Made by a program: the position numbers and the translations under genes. From JAKVAV01 sp047633195 (GTDB lineage Bacteria; Bacteroidota; Bacteroidia; Flavobacteriales_D; Cryomorphaceae), in NCBI GenBank assembly GCA_047633195.1, contig JBLIEU010000007.1:1-64000 (forward strand): a DNA stretch of 64,000 bases, in the 5' to 3' direction. Within the stretch, counting starts at the first letter, position 1. Each line of letters opens with the position of its first letter. Below are positions 20,636 to 29,531 of the stretch, piece by piece. The notes under the pieces are model-generated. The model had not been told where the DNA came from. It saw only the letters and a list, made by a program, of their open reading frames with translations, and did not search any database.

Positions 20636-21911
20636 AATGCTTCATTAAATGTATTCCAACTTTACAGCGCAGGCACTTCTTTCTATCACAGAAGCTACTC
20701 TTCAATTGTATAATCCCTTGGGAGTCTAAAGAAGATTCGAGCGTAAAGTCGAGTTTTTCAAAATTACGAATAATAGAATTTCTTTCCGAGGGGAGGCTTT
20801 CCAATAATTTTATGGCCCTTCCCCTATGCGATTCATCGCGATTGTAATCAGCCAGCGAAAAAACAAAAGGCACAACCGCATTGATAACCAAATGCTTGAG
20901 AAAATCTTTACCAAAAGATTTCCTGCGAGCGGGAGATTCAGAATCCAAAGTATAGTGGTTTAACCAAAACCCATCTTCAATTTTTACTGAAAAAAAATCA
21001 TACAAAACCTCCGGACTTTCCATTTCAGAAATGGCTCTGGCAACGGAAGAATGTTGGTGGTAAAAAATGGCCAATTGCGCCAAACGCACCTGAGGGAAGT
21101 TTTGAGGTCGGAGCCTAAAGAGCTTCCAAGCTGAAATTGGCATTGGATTTAAATCGTGCTTCTTTTTCAAGAAATCATACTCCGATTTCAATTGGCTTAC
21201 ATGGGTGTTGTCCGTTTTGGCTTCAGCCAAAAAGCCCGCTTGACCAAGTAGTAAAGATTCCAGTTGAACTTTATTGGGACTCACCTTTCGGATGAGTTCA
21301 TAAGGTATAATTCGAGCCAATTGCTCGAATGGCAGCGCATTGACTTTCATCCCGAGCGCCCGCAGAAAGATTCTATAGAAGGCCCCCTCCATGTCTCCTT
21401 TTGTCTGCAAAAGATGATCTCGAGAAATCTCGGACTTTACGGATAGGCGCTCAACCGTAGCGGCATGCACCGCCGAAGTTTTGATGAGCTGAGGAACCTG
21501 ATTGACAATTTTATCGCAGGGAATGAACTTCCCTTCAGCGACCCAGGCTTTGTATTTGCGGTAGGATTGATAATCGATTCTATCCTTCAATACGAGTGAA
21601 GAAATAACACTTCCCTTGGGGGCTTCGACTTCTTCGTCTTGATTATATACCACGTGCAGAATAACATTGTCGTATGCTGGGTCATTTTGATGACCATGCT
21701 TGTGCCAATCGGAAGAGACGATGTGGATTTCGATATTTCCCGCCCATAGAGTTCCATTGATTCGGACTCGGCCATCTAGGAAATCAGGGCCAGCATTTTC
21801 GTTGTGGTAACCAGTATGAATAATCTCTAACTCCTCGCCTTGCTCGGTTTTGAGGTTGGATGGATCGAATTGTCTATGCTTCCATAAATAGTGAAGGAAA
21901 TCCTCGTTCAT
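20619..21911 (-). CDS. DUF2851 family protein
   Basis: The 430-residue soluble protein starts MNEDFLHYLWKHRQFD and contains HNENAGPDFLDGRV, AGNIEIHIVSSDWHKHGH and NVILHVVYNQDEEV. These are hallmark segments of DUF2851, a family almost confined to Bacteroidota. The conserved Glu, His, Asp and Asn residues in the N-terminal third recall nuclease-like active sites, but no function is established. Four cysteines near the end (SFCDRKKCLRCKVG) could bind a metal. It follows pyrF by 30 bases and overlaps the PspC gene. Confidence 0.88.
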   Translation of the reverse strand: MNEDFLHYLWKHRQFDPSNLKTEQGEELEIIHTGYHNENAGPDFLDGRVRINGTLWAGNIEIHIVSSDWHKHGHQNDPAYDNVILHVVYNQDEEVEAPKGSVISSLVLKDRIDYQSYRKYKAWVAEGKFIPCDKIVNQVPQLIKTSAVHAATVERLSVKSEISRDHLLQTKGDMEGAFYRIFLRALGMKVNALPFEQLARIIPYELIRKVSPNKVQLESLLLGQAGFLAEAKTDNTHVSQLKSEYDFLKKKHDLNPMPISAWKLFRLRPQNFPQVRLAQLAIFYHQHSSVARAISEMESPEVLYDFFSVKIEDGFWLNHYTLDSESPARRKSFGKDFLKHLVINAVVPFVFSLADYNRDESHRGRAIKLLESLPSERNSIIRNFEKLDFTLESSLDSQGIIQLKSSFCDRKKCLRCKVGIHLMKHYAEVG

Positions 21912-21941
21912 CGTCGTGAATTTTCCTCAAGATAAAAAAAT

Positions 21942-22748
21942 CTAAGACAAAATAACCTTCATTTTCTCTGCAATCTTCTGAGCTTCAGCAAGAGCAACCT
22001 CATCAAAATCTCTTCCAGAGCTGGCGTGAATGATGCCACGACTTGAATTGACCAAAAGACCTACGTCGGCATTCAAGCCATATTTACAGACTTCTTCAAG
22101 GCTGCCTCCTTGAGCACCGACTCCAGGTACTAGAAGAAAATGATTGGGTATAATTTTGCGAATTTCTTTGAGCTTCTCGGGCCGTGTGGCACCCACTACG
22201 TACATCATATTTTGATCATCGCCCCAGTTCTGACTTACTCGAAGGACTCTTTCAAAAAGCTTTTCACCCTCCTCGGAAGAGAAGAGCTGAAAGTCGTCGG
22301 CACCTTGATTTGAAGTGAGCGCTAGCAAAATGACCCATTTCTCATCGTACCCAAGAAAGGGTTTTACCGAATCGCTTCCCATATAAGGGGCAACGGTTAC
22401 TGAGTCAAAATCCGAATCTTCGAAAAATGCCTTCGCATACATACCCGAAGTATTGCCAATATCGCCGCGCTTGGCATCTGCAATGGTAAAATGACTGGAA
22501 CCGATGTAATTTCTGGTCTTCTTCAAAGCTTCCCAACCTTTGGCTCCATGGGACTCATAGAAAGCCGTATTGGGCTTGTAGGCTACACAGAAGTCTCTTG
22601 TAGCATCGATGATGCGCTTATTGAACTCGAAGAGCGGATCATCCATCTCAAGAATATGTTGAGGCATCTTCTCGGGATTCGGATCCAAACCAACGCAGAG
22701 AAAGCTTTTTCTCTCGTGTATCAATCGAATCAGATCGGCTTTCTTCAT
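21942..22748 (-). CDS. pyrF: orotidine 5'-phosphate decarboxylase
   Basis: The 268-residue enzyme makes UMP from OMP, the last step of de novo pyrimidine synthesis. It is the longer 'type 2' form, with FLCVGLDPNPEKMP at the start, the active-site segment IADAKRGDIGNTSGMYA (catalytic Asp-Lys-Asp), and VVGATRPEKLKEIR and LVPGVGAQGG near the end. It is 2 bases downstream of prfA in a compact purM-prfA-pyrF operon. Confidence 0.96.
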   Translation of the reverse strand: MKKADLIRLIHERKSFLCVGLDPNPEKMPQHILEMDDPLFEFNKRIIDATRDFCVAYKPNTAFYESHGAKGWEALKKTRNYIGSSHFTIADAKRGDIGNTSGMYAKAFFEDSDFDSVTVAPYMGSDSVKPFLGYDEKWVILLALTSNQGADDFQLFSSEEGEKLFERVLRVSQNWGDDQNMMYVVGATRPEKLKEIRKIIPNHFLLVPGVGAQGGSLEEVCKYGLNADVGLLVNSSRGIIHASSGRDFDEVALAEAQKIAEKMKVILS

Positions 22749-22750
22749 GT

Positions 22751-23839
22751 CTATGTATCTATACTGGCTTGAAGTTTTTCGGCATTCTCAGCTACACGGA
22801 GGGATTCAATAATTTCATCAAGGTCTCCATCCATTACCCCCGAAAGATTGTAGATTGTCAAATTTATTCGATGATCCGTAACTCGACCTTGTGAGTAATT
22901 GTATGTTCTGATTTTGGCTGAACGATCTCCCGAAGAAACCATTGTCTTTCGCTTTGCAGAATCCAGAGCCAATTTTTTCTGAAGCTCGATTTCGTAGATC
23001 CGTGAACGAAGCACGCTGAGTGCTTTGTCGTAATTCTTCAACTTGGACTTTTGATCTTGGCATTGAGCGACAACACCACTTGGAATGTGCGTCAATCGAA
23101 TAGCAGAGTACGTTGTATTTACAGACTGTCCTCCTGGCCCAGAACTGCAATAACTATCTACACGAAGATCTGATTCCTTGACCTCCACATCAAATTCTTC
23201 GGCTTCGGGTAAAACAATAACCGTAGCTGCACTGGTGTGAACTCGTCCTTGGGTTTCCGTTTGAGGAACTCGTTGCACACGGTGAACCCCACCCTCGTAT
23301 TTCATGATCCCGTAGACATTGTTTCCCGTTACATTGAAGATGACTTCTTTAAAGCCGCCTGACGAACCGTAATTGGTATCAACCATCTCCATCTTCCATC
23401 CTTTGCTCTCTACGTACTTTGTGTACATTCTAAAGAGGTCTCCAGCGAATATAGCGGCTTCGTCTCCTCCAGTTCCACCGCGAATTTCAACAACAGCATT
23501 CTTAGAATCCTCGGGGTCCTTGGGGATTAGAAGAAGTTTAATTTCTTCCTCCAGCTTTCCTTTTTCGCCTAAAAGCTCATTGAGCTCTGCTTTGGCCATT
23601 TCCTTGAAGTCCGCATCCGTTTCATTTTGGATGATCTCCTTGGCATTGTCTATATTATCATAAAGCAATTTGTAGCTATCAAACGCTTCAGCAACAGGTT
23701 CCAATTCCTTGTATTCCTTGGAATACTTGACGTAGCGCTTGGTATCCATAATAACCTCAGGATCAATGATTCTTTTACCTACCTCGAGGTAGTGATCTTT
23801 GATGGCACCCAATTTTGACAATATCTCTTTTTCATTCAT
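22751..23839 (-). CDS. prfA: peptide chain release factor 1
   Basis: The 362-residue factor recognises UAA and UAG. The catalytic GGQ lies at residues 236-238 in SSGPGGQSVNTTYSAIRLTH, and GGVHRVQRVPQTETQGRVHTS precedes it. A PxT-type recognition loop, as in RF1, fits the PQTETQGR region, and the coiled N-terminal domain is complete. It follows purM by 3 bases. Confidence 0.97.
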   Translation of the reverse strand: MNEKEILSKLGAIKDHYLEVGKRIIDPEVIMDTKRYVKYSKEYKELEPVAEAFDSYKLLYDNIDNAKEIIQNETDADFKEMAKAELNELLGEKGKLEEEIKLLLIPKDPEDSKNAVVEIRGGTGGDEAAIFAGDLFRMYTKYVESKGWKMEMVDTNYGSSGGFKEVIFNVTGNNVYGIMKYEGGVHRVQRVPQTETQGRVHTSAATVIVLPEAEEFDVEVKESDLRVDSYCSSGPGGQSVNTTYSAIRLTHIPSGVVAQCQDQKSKLKNYDKALSVLRSRIYEIELQKKLALDSAKRKTMVSSGDRSAKIRTYNYSQGRVTDHRINLTIYNLSGVMDGDLDEIIESLRVAENAEKLQASIDT

Positions 23840-23842
23840 TGC

Positions 23843-25012
23843 TTAATCGTATTGGAATGTTCCATTTTCACTAGTTATGGTCAAAGCTTTCTCTCCTTCT
23901 TCTACCCTTCCCACGATTTGCGCATCGATATCAAAGGATTTAGAAATTTCTATAATCGTATTGGCAAAAGCTGGATCGCAATAGATTTCCATCCGGTGTC
24001 CCATATTGAAAACCTTGTACATTTCCTTCCAGTCAGTACCCGAAGTTTCTTGAATGACTTTGAATAGCGGTGGAACAGGGAATAAATTGTCTTTGATAAT
24101 ATGGTACTCGTCAATAAAATGTAAAACCTTGGTTTGTGCTCCACCACTGCAGTGAACCATTCCGCCAATTTGTTCTCGCCCTTTTTCCAAAATTGCCTTA
24201 ATAACAGGGGCATATGTCCGAGTTGGGGAAAGTACCGCTTTGCCTAAATCAATGGGCATTGAATCCACTCGATCTGTGAGCGCATATGCACCTGAATAGA
24301 CAAGATCTTTAGGCACGGCAGGGTCGAATGTCTCGGGAAACTTTTGACCCACCTCAGAGCTAAACACGTCGTGTCTTGCCGAGGTTAAGCCATTGCTGCC
24401 CATGCCTGCGTTGTATTCGCTTTCGTAGGAGGCTTGTCCTGTTGAGGATAGCCCGACGATCACCTGACCGGGTTTGATATTCGAATTATCGACCACTTCA
24501 TCACGACGCATTCTAGAAGTGACCGTGCTGTCTACAATCACTGTTCTAACCAAGTCACCTACATCGGCTGTTTCGCCGCCTGTACTTCTGACTTCTATCC
24601 CCATCGACCGAAGACTTTCCAGCACTTCTTCAGTGCCTTCGATCAAGGCTTTGATGACTTCACCGGTGATCAGGTTCTTGTTTCGCCCAATCGTCGAGCT
24701 CACCAATATTTTATCGACACAGCCTACGCATAAAAGGTCATCGATATTCATGATCAGTGCATCCTGAGCAATTCCCTTCCAGACGGAAAGATCACCCGTT
24801 TCTTTCCAATAGGCATATGCCAAAGACGATTTTGTTCCAGCACCGTCAGCGTGCATCACCAAACAGTGGTCATCACTGCCAGTGAGGTAGTCGGGAACAA
24901 TCTTGCAAAAAGCTTTTGGAAAAAGGCCTTTATCCATGTTTTTGATAGCGGCATGAACATCTTCCTTTCCAGCACTTACTCCTCTGGCTTGGTATCTTTT
25001 CTCTTGACTCAT
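23843..25012 (-). CDS. purM: phosphoribosylformylglycinamidine cyclo-ligase (AIR synthase)
   Basis: The 389-residue ATP-dependent enzyme closes the imidazole ring in purine synthesis. It shows the family segments VMHADGAGTKSSLAYAYW, NIDDLLCVGC, STGGETADVGDLVRT and VGLSSTGQASYESEYN, followed by the C-terminal PurM domain (GGMVHCSGGAQTKVL, FNMGHRMEIYCDP). It is slightly longer than the enterobacterial enzyme, as usual in this phylum. The ATG is only 9 bases after the T-run of the terminator of the upstream OmpA-family gene, and no clear private promoter was seen. Confidence 0.95.
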   Translation of the reverse strand: MSQEKRYQARGVSAGKEDVHAAIKNMDKGLFPKAFCKIVPDYLTGSDDHCLVMHADGAGTKSSLAYAYWKETGDLSVWKGIAQDALIMNIDDLLCVGCVDKILVSSTIGRNKNLITGEVIKALIEGTEEVLESLRSMGIEVRSTGGETADVGDLVRTVIVDSTVTSRMRRDEVVDNSNIKPGQVIVGLSSTGQASYESEYNAGMGSNGLTSARHDVFSSEVGQKFPETFDPAVPKDLVYSGAYALTDRVDSMPIDLGKAVLSPTRTYAPVIKAILEKGREQIGGMVHCSGGAQTKVLHFIDEYHIIKDNLFPVPPLFKVIQETSGTDWKEMYKVFNMGHRMEIYCDPAFANTIIEISKSFDIDAQIVGRVEEGEKALTITSENGTFQYD

Positions 25013-25021
25013 TTATAAAAT

Positions 25022-25054
25022 AAAAAAAGGCATCCCAAAAGATTTGGAATGCCT
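25022..25054 (-). terminator. Terminator of the OmpA-family gene, close to the purM start
   Basis: AGGCATTCCAAA and TTTGGGATGCCT form a 12-bp stem with one U-G wobble and a 3-nt loop, then seven T on the minus strand. Confidence 0.88.
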
Positions 25055-25073
25055 AGAAAGTATATAAAAGTAT

Positions 25074-27092
25074 CTAGTTGTCCGACTCTTCCATCGGCAC
25101 ATAATCGAAACTTAGTACAGTGAATTCCGTCCGTCTATTCTTCTGGTGAGCAGCTTCTTTTTCTTCTTCGGTTGCCAAGGCAGCAATCTGTTTGTCGGTT
25201 ATCCGAAGTTTGCCCTCACCGTATCCTTTGGCCACCATTCGCTCAGTAGGAATTCCCTTAGATGACAAATATTGAACACAACTTTCAGCCCTTCTTTGAG
25301 AAAGGTCTTTGTTGTAAGGATCCTTCCCTCTAGAATCTGTGTGCGCCTGTAGTTCGATGATAATCGTTGGGTTGTCTGACAATACATTGAAAAGGAAGTC
25401 CAATGAATCCAAAGAGTTTACCTCATCATTTACTTGAAGTTCTGCCTTGTTATATGCATACCGAACTTCTGGGAATTCGATGGCCTTATCAGGAGCAGTA
25501 AATGTGATAAAGTATTCCTTCAAGAAAGTAGTTGATTCAGGAATACCTACCGTGCTGATTTGATCTTTGGCAACGAGGTAGTCTGGTTTCGAAACTTCAA
25601 TTGAGTAATTCGTCTCTGGGTTGATGTATCGCTCCTCTCCTTTTTCTGCAAAACCGAAAGCTCCGCCTGCATCTGTTGAAGCTTCGAAAGATGCTCCATC
25701 GCTGCCGATGACCTTAATTGTTGCTTCTGAAACGGGTTGCTGGGAGTCTTTGTCATAAACTACACCTTCAAGTGCGAATAGCAGTGGTGGAAGATTAAAC
25801 GAGTATATGTCATCCTTTCCTTTCCCTCCGTTTCGATCTGACGAGAAGTATCCTCTTTCAGAATCTCCTTCCCAGATAATTCCAAAATCGTGACCGATTG
25901 AATTGATTGGTGCTCCAAGGTTCTCGACATTGCCCCAGGTGTTTTCTCCATTGCTTTCTGCAGCGAAATTATCCATCCCACCCATTCCAATGAGACCACT
26001 AGAAGCGAAGTAGAGTGCGCCATTCTGACGAATGAAAGGGAACATCTCATCCCCTTTTGTGTTTATCGAGGGCCCTAAATTTACAGGTGTACCCGCCGTC
26101 ATTGAGGCTTTGTCGAAAGGAGCAATCCAAAGATCTCTTCCTCCCATTCCTCCCGGCATATCACTGGCAAAAACAATGTGCGTCTCATCGACCGTCAAAG
26201 CGGGATGACCTGCCGTAGTGTTATCTGTACTTTGATCATTCTTCACTTCTACCACTTGTGCAGTTGACCATTTATCTCCTGTTTTACGAGTAATCATAAC
26301 ATCGCAACCCTTATTGTCATCTTTTGAACTCTCGCACCTCGTAAACACCATCATGTCAAAGGCACTTGTCAAACGTGGTGTAGCCTCATTGTGAATGGTA
26401 TTGATGCGGTAGGTTAAGCGCTCAGGCTCGCTCCATTTTCCTTTCTGATCACGAGTAGTGAAGAAAATATCTTGGAAACTTTCTCCAGTTCTGAGATCTA
26501 TCGCCATGCCTTGGGCGCCTTGACGAGAAGAACTGAAGTAGATTGTATTGAAGTCCTCTCCTGCCCATCCAGGTGAAAAGTCATACTCAGCAGAATTGAG
26601 CAATATTTCATTCTGAACAATATAGCGAGAAGGGTTATCTCTAAATTCTTTGGCAATTTCAGCCTGCTCCAAACCGATTTCGGCCTTCATGGGGTCGGGA
26701 GCTGCATCTTTATATTTATTGAAATACTCAATGGCCTGATTAAAGTCACCTTGACGGTGATAGGCCTGAGCCAAGTAGAGAAATGCCTCTGGATTGTCGT
26801 ATTGTGCCTTTAGCGCTTTGTCATACCAAATTACTTGTTGATCATAATCGAGTATCATTCGGTACGATTCTGCAATTTGGAACAGCATACGCGACTTTTC
26901 TTCCGAGTCAGATGCTTTCGAATAAGCCTTTTTATAGAGATCAATAGCCTCAAAATAGGCTTCGTTCGCATAGGCATTATCAGCCTCTTTAGTAAACTGA
27001 TCAGCCTGAGCCATAAGCGATACCGACACCAGTGCAGCGAGGCAAAAAGTAAATAACCCTTTCGTAATAATCATCGTGTTGAAATTAGTCAT
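25074..27092 (-). CDS. TPR / WD40-like propeller / OmpA-domain outer-membrane protein (PorE-like architecture)
   Basis: The 672-residue exported protein has a signal peptide ending LMAQA. About three TPR units follow (residues 30-145), then PD40-type propeller blades (about 165-430; repeated FSSSRQG, FASDMPGGMGGRDLWIA and FSSDRNGGKGKDDIYSF). A carboxypeptidase-regulatory-like domain (about 440-530) and a C-terminal OmpA domain (QAHTDSRGKDPYNKDLSQRR, QKNRRTEF) complete it. The OmpA Asp and Arg that bind peptidoglycan are present. This order is that of PorE, a T9SS-associated protein, but there is no lipobox Cys, so it is not a lipoprotein like PorE. Two ATG starts are possible (27092 or 27074); both give a signal peptide. 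Confidence 0.85.
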   Translation of the reverse strand: MTNFNTMIITKGLFTFCLAALVSVSLMAQADQFTKEADNAYANEAYFEAIDLYKKAYSKASDSEEKSRMLFQIAESYRMILDYDQQVIWYDKALKAQYDNPEAFLYLAQAYHRQGDFNQAIEYFNKYKDAAPDPMKAEIGLEQAEIAKEFRDNPSRYIVQNEILLNSAEYDFSPGWAGEDFNTIYFSSSRQGAQGMAIDLRTGESFQDIFFTTRDQKGKWSEPERLTYRINTIHNEATPRLTSAFDMMVFTRCESSKDDNKGCDVMITRKTGDKWSTAQVVEVKNDQSTDNTTAGHPALTVDETHIVFASDMPGGMGGRDLWIAPFDKASMTAGTPVNLGPSINTKGDEMFPFIRQNGALYFASSGLIGMGGMDNFAAESNGENTWGNVENLGAPINSIGHDFGIIWEGDSERGYFSSDRNGGKGKDDIYSFNLPPLLFALEGVVYDKDSQQPVSEATIKVIGSDGASFEASTDAGGAFGFAEKGEERYINPETNYSIEVSKPDYLVAKDQISTVGIPESTTFLKEYFITFTAPDKAIEFPEVRYAYNKAELQVNDEVNSLDSLDFLFNVLSDNPTIIIELQAHTDSRGKDPYNKDLSQRRAESCVQYLSSKGIPTERMVAKGYGEGKLRITDKQIAALATEEEKEAAHQKNRRTEFTVLSFDYVPMEESDN

Positions 27093-27164
27093 GTAGTGAA
27101 ATGAATGCCCGAAAATAATTATTTCCTACAAACGAGCCTAAAAGGAAGAGCAAGACTATTGAAG

Positions 27165-27197
27165 TCAAAAAAAAAAGACTCCTCAAGGAGCCTTTTA
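27165..27197 (-). terminator. glnN terminator
   Basis: AAAAGGCTCC and GGAGTCTTTT form a stem (one G-U wobble, TTGA loop) running into a stretch of ten T on the minus strand, directly after the glutamine synthetase stop codon. Confidence 0.85.
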
Positions 27198-27200
27198 AAA

Positions 27201-29390
27201 TCATTTAGTAAAGAGTATTTCTCTGAGTTTTGGCAAGGGCCACATCTCATCGTCGACGATGAGTTCTAGCTTGTCAGCATGATACCTTATTACGCCCATA
27301 AATGGCTTAACCTTATCGCAATACGCCTCTGCTTTCTTTTCAGCATCTTCTATATTGTTTGCCTTTTTTCTTTCTTCAATCATTTCATCGATCGACGTCT
27401 TGATCACTTCTACCCGTTCAGAAATTTCTTTAATAAGGCCTATCTGAACTTTGGACGATTTTTCCGCATCATCTTTTGGAAGAACATCCATTATTCCTTT
27501 CACGTTGTCGGTCAACATTTTTTGATACCTCAAAGCTGCAGGAAGGATGTAATTGTTTGCCACCTCTCCGCACATACGCGATTCAATCTGGATTTGCATT
27601 TGATACTTCTCCAATTCAATCTCGACTCTCGCTTCTAATTCTCGCTCGGTGAGGATACCCAACTCTCCGTAAAGGTCTTTCACCTTTTTGCTCTTAAGAG
27701 CCACTAAAGCTCTGGGTGCATCTTTGACGTTTGCTAGACCTCGTTTTTTGGCTTCTTTTACCCATTCATCACCGTAGCCGTTTCCTTCGAATCTGATTTG
27801 CTTAGAGGCCGTAATCAATTTCTGAAGCTCCTTCAAAATGGCCTCATCTCTCTTTACACCGTTTTTGATAGCAGCATCCACTTCATTCGCAAAGATATCT
27901 AGCTGCTTTGCAACGATGGCATTCAATCCAGTCATAGGAACTCCACAATTGGCGGTTGAGCCAACCGCACGGAATTCAAATTTATTTCCTGTAAAGGCGA
28001 AAGGTGAAGTTCTGTTTCGATCAGTATTGTCTAAAAGTATCTCGGGAATTTTCCCGATGTTCAGCTTCAGTTGAGTCTTGTCGTCGGGAGTCATCTTCCC
28101 AGCCTTGATACTTTTTTCAAGATCATCTAGAAGCCTTGTCAACTGCGAACCAATGAAGACAGAAATAATTGCTGGTGGCGCTTCATTGGCACCAAGGCGG
28201 TGTTCATTTCCTGCCGTTGCAATTGTTGCTCTCAGCACATCGGCATTGTCAGCAATGGCTTTGATGGTATTGATGAGAAAAGTCAAAAATTGCATGTTCG
28301 ACTTTGGATTCTTACCGGGCGCAAGCAAATTCACTCCAGTGTCCGTAGCCAAACTCCAGTTGTTGTGTTTTCCGCTACCATTTAGGCCTGCAAAGGGTTT
28401 CTCGTGAAGAAGTACCCTAAACTGGTGCTTCTGTGCCACCTTCTCTAAGATATCCATAAAAAGAAGGTTGTGATCGTTTGAGAGGTTTACCTCCTCAAAC
28501 ATTGGAGCGGCTTCAAACTGATTCGGAGCCACTTCATTGTGCCGTGTGGTAACAGGTATGCCCAATAGATGCGACTCCATTTCAAAATCACGCATGAAAG
28601 CATGAACCCTTTCAGGAATGGTTCCGAAATAGTGATCATCGAGTTGTTGTCCTTTCGCTGGGTTATGTCCGAAAAGAGCTCTACCCGTAAATTGAATATC
28701 TGGACGCGCATTGTAAAGTGCACTGTCAATTAAGAAATACTCTTGTTCCCAACCAAGAGTAGTCATTACTCTATTGACATTCTTGTCAAAGTACTTGCAA
28801 ACTCTCACGGCCGCTTTATCAATGGCATGAACTGATTTGAGAAGCGGCATCTTATTGTCGAGCGCTTCACCTGTGTAGGCTATAAAGATTGTTGGAACAC
28901 AGAGAGTCTTTCCAATAATAAAAGCGGGTGAAGACGGATCCCATGCTGTGTAGCCTCGAGCTTCGAATGTATTTCGAATTCCTCCATTCGGAAAAGAGGA
29001 AGCGTCAGGCTCTTGCTGCACCAAATTAGTACCAGAGAAACGTTCCATAGAATGTCCATTTTCCAATGGAGTAAAAAAAGAGTCGTGCTTTTCTGCAGTA
29101 GACCCTGTTAATGGTTGAAACCAGTGCGTATAATGTGTGGCACCATTGTCGATCGCCCAATCTTTCATGGCAAGAGCAACTTGATCTGCAAGACTTCTTG
29201 GGATCCGCGAGCCTGTATCCATTGCAACCATCAGAGCCTTCATGGCTTGCTCAGACACATGTTCGCGCATGCGATTCATGTTGAAAACGTTCTTACCGAA
29301 ATAGTCAGAAATCTTGTCTGAAGGGGCTTGATGTGTTAGAGCTTTTCTGCCCAACACATCTTCTAATGCTTTAAATCTAAAAATTGCCAT
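27201..29390 (-). CDS. glnN: glutamine synthetase type III
   Basis: The 729-residue enzyme assimilates ammonium into glutamine with ATP. The length and the segments THYTHWFQPLTGSTAEKHD, GWEQEYFLIDSALYNARPD, MESHLLGIPVTTRHNEVAPNQ (written here in parts), NGSGKHNNWSLATDTG and NRTSPFAFTGNKFEFRAVGS identify the type III family, common in Bacteroidota. Type I and II enzymes are about 450 residues long. It stands alone between two terminators. A -7 element (TAATTTTG) lies about 24 bases upstream, and a perfect palindrome TTTACC-N4-GGTAAA sits just behind it, a candidate operator for nitrogen control. Confidence 0.96.
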   Translation of the reverse strand: MAIFRFKALEDVLGRKALTHQAPSDKISDYFGKNVFNMNRMREHVSEQAMKALMVAMDTGSRIPRSLADQVALAMKDWAIDNGATHYTHWFQPLTGSTAEKHDSFFTPLENGHSMERFSGTNLVQQEPDASSFPNGGIRNTFEARGYTAWDPSSPAFIIGKTLCVPTIFIAYTGEALDNKMPLLKSVHAIDKAAVRVCKYFDKNVNRVMTTLGWEQEYFLIDSALYNARPDIQFTGRALFGHNPAKGQQLDDHYFGTIPERVHAFMRDFEMESHLLGIPVTTRHNEVAPNQFEAAPMFEEVNLSNDHNLLFMDILEKVAQKHQFRVLLHEKPFAGLNGSGKHNNWSLATDTGVNLLAPGKNPKSNMQFLTFLINTIKAIADNADVLRATIATAGNEHRLGANEAPPAIISVFIGSQLTRLLDDLEKSIKAGKMTPDDKTQLKLNIGKIPEILLDNTDRNRTSPFAFTGNKFEFRAVGSTANCGVPMTGLNAIVAKQLDIFANEVDAAIKNGVKRDEAILKELQKLITASKQIRFEGNGYGDEWVKEAKKRGLANVKDAPRALVALKSKKVKDLYGELGILTERELEARVEIELEKYQMQIQIESRMCGEVANNYILPAALRYQKMLTDNVKGIMDVLPKDDAEKSSKVQIGLIKEISERVEVIKTSIDEMIEERKKANNIEDAEKKAEAYCDKVKPFMGVIRYHADKLELIVDDEMWPLPKLREILFTK

Positions 29391-29413
29391 GGTAGTTTTT
29401 TGGAATTGTTGGC

Positions 29414-29421
29414 CAAAATTA
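29414..29421 (-). promoter_or_regulatory. glnN promoter -7 element
   Basis: The minus strand reads TAATTTTG, matching TAnnTTTG, 24 bases before the ATG. Confidence 0.55.
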
Positions 29422-29424
29422 ATT

Positions 29425-29440
29425 TTTACCGTCAGGTAAA
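29425..29440. promoter_or_regulatory. Palindrome in the glnN promoter (candidate operator)
   Basis: TTTACC-GTCA-GGTAAA is a perfect inverted repeat starting 3 bases upstream of the -7 element, inside the -33 to -7 spacer. A regulator bound here would block or remodel the promoter. The protein that binds is unknown. Confidence 0.45.
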
Positions 29441-29465
29441 CGACAAAAAAAAATTAAAAATTGTC

Positions 29466-29530
29466 AACACCCCCTTTTTTTTGGGGTCATATTGAAATAA
29501 AACACATAATAACACTGAGGAAGGGGTGTT
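29466..29530 (-). terminator. Possible terminator after the Ca/Na exchanger gene
   Basis: On the minus strand AACACCCC can pair with GGGGTGTT across a 50-nt loop. Alternatively the inner CCCC-A8-GGGG can fold; T-rich sequence follows. The two structures exclude each other, and no single classical terminator stands out. Confidence 0.35.
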
Positions 29531-29531
29531 T

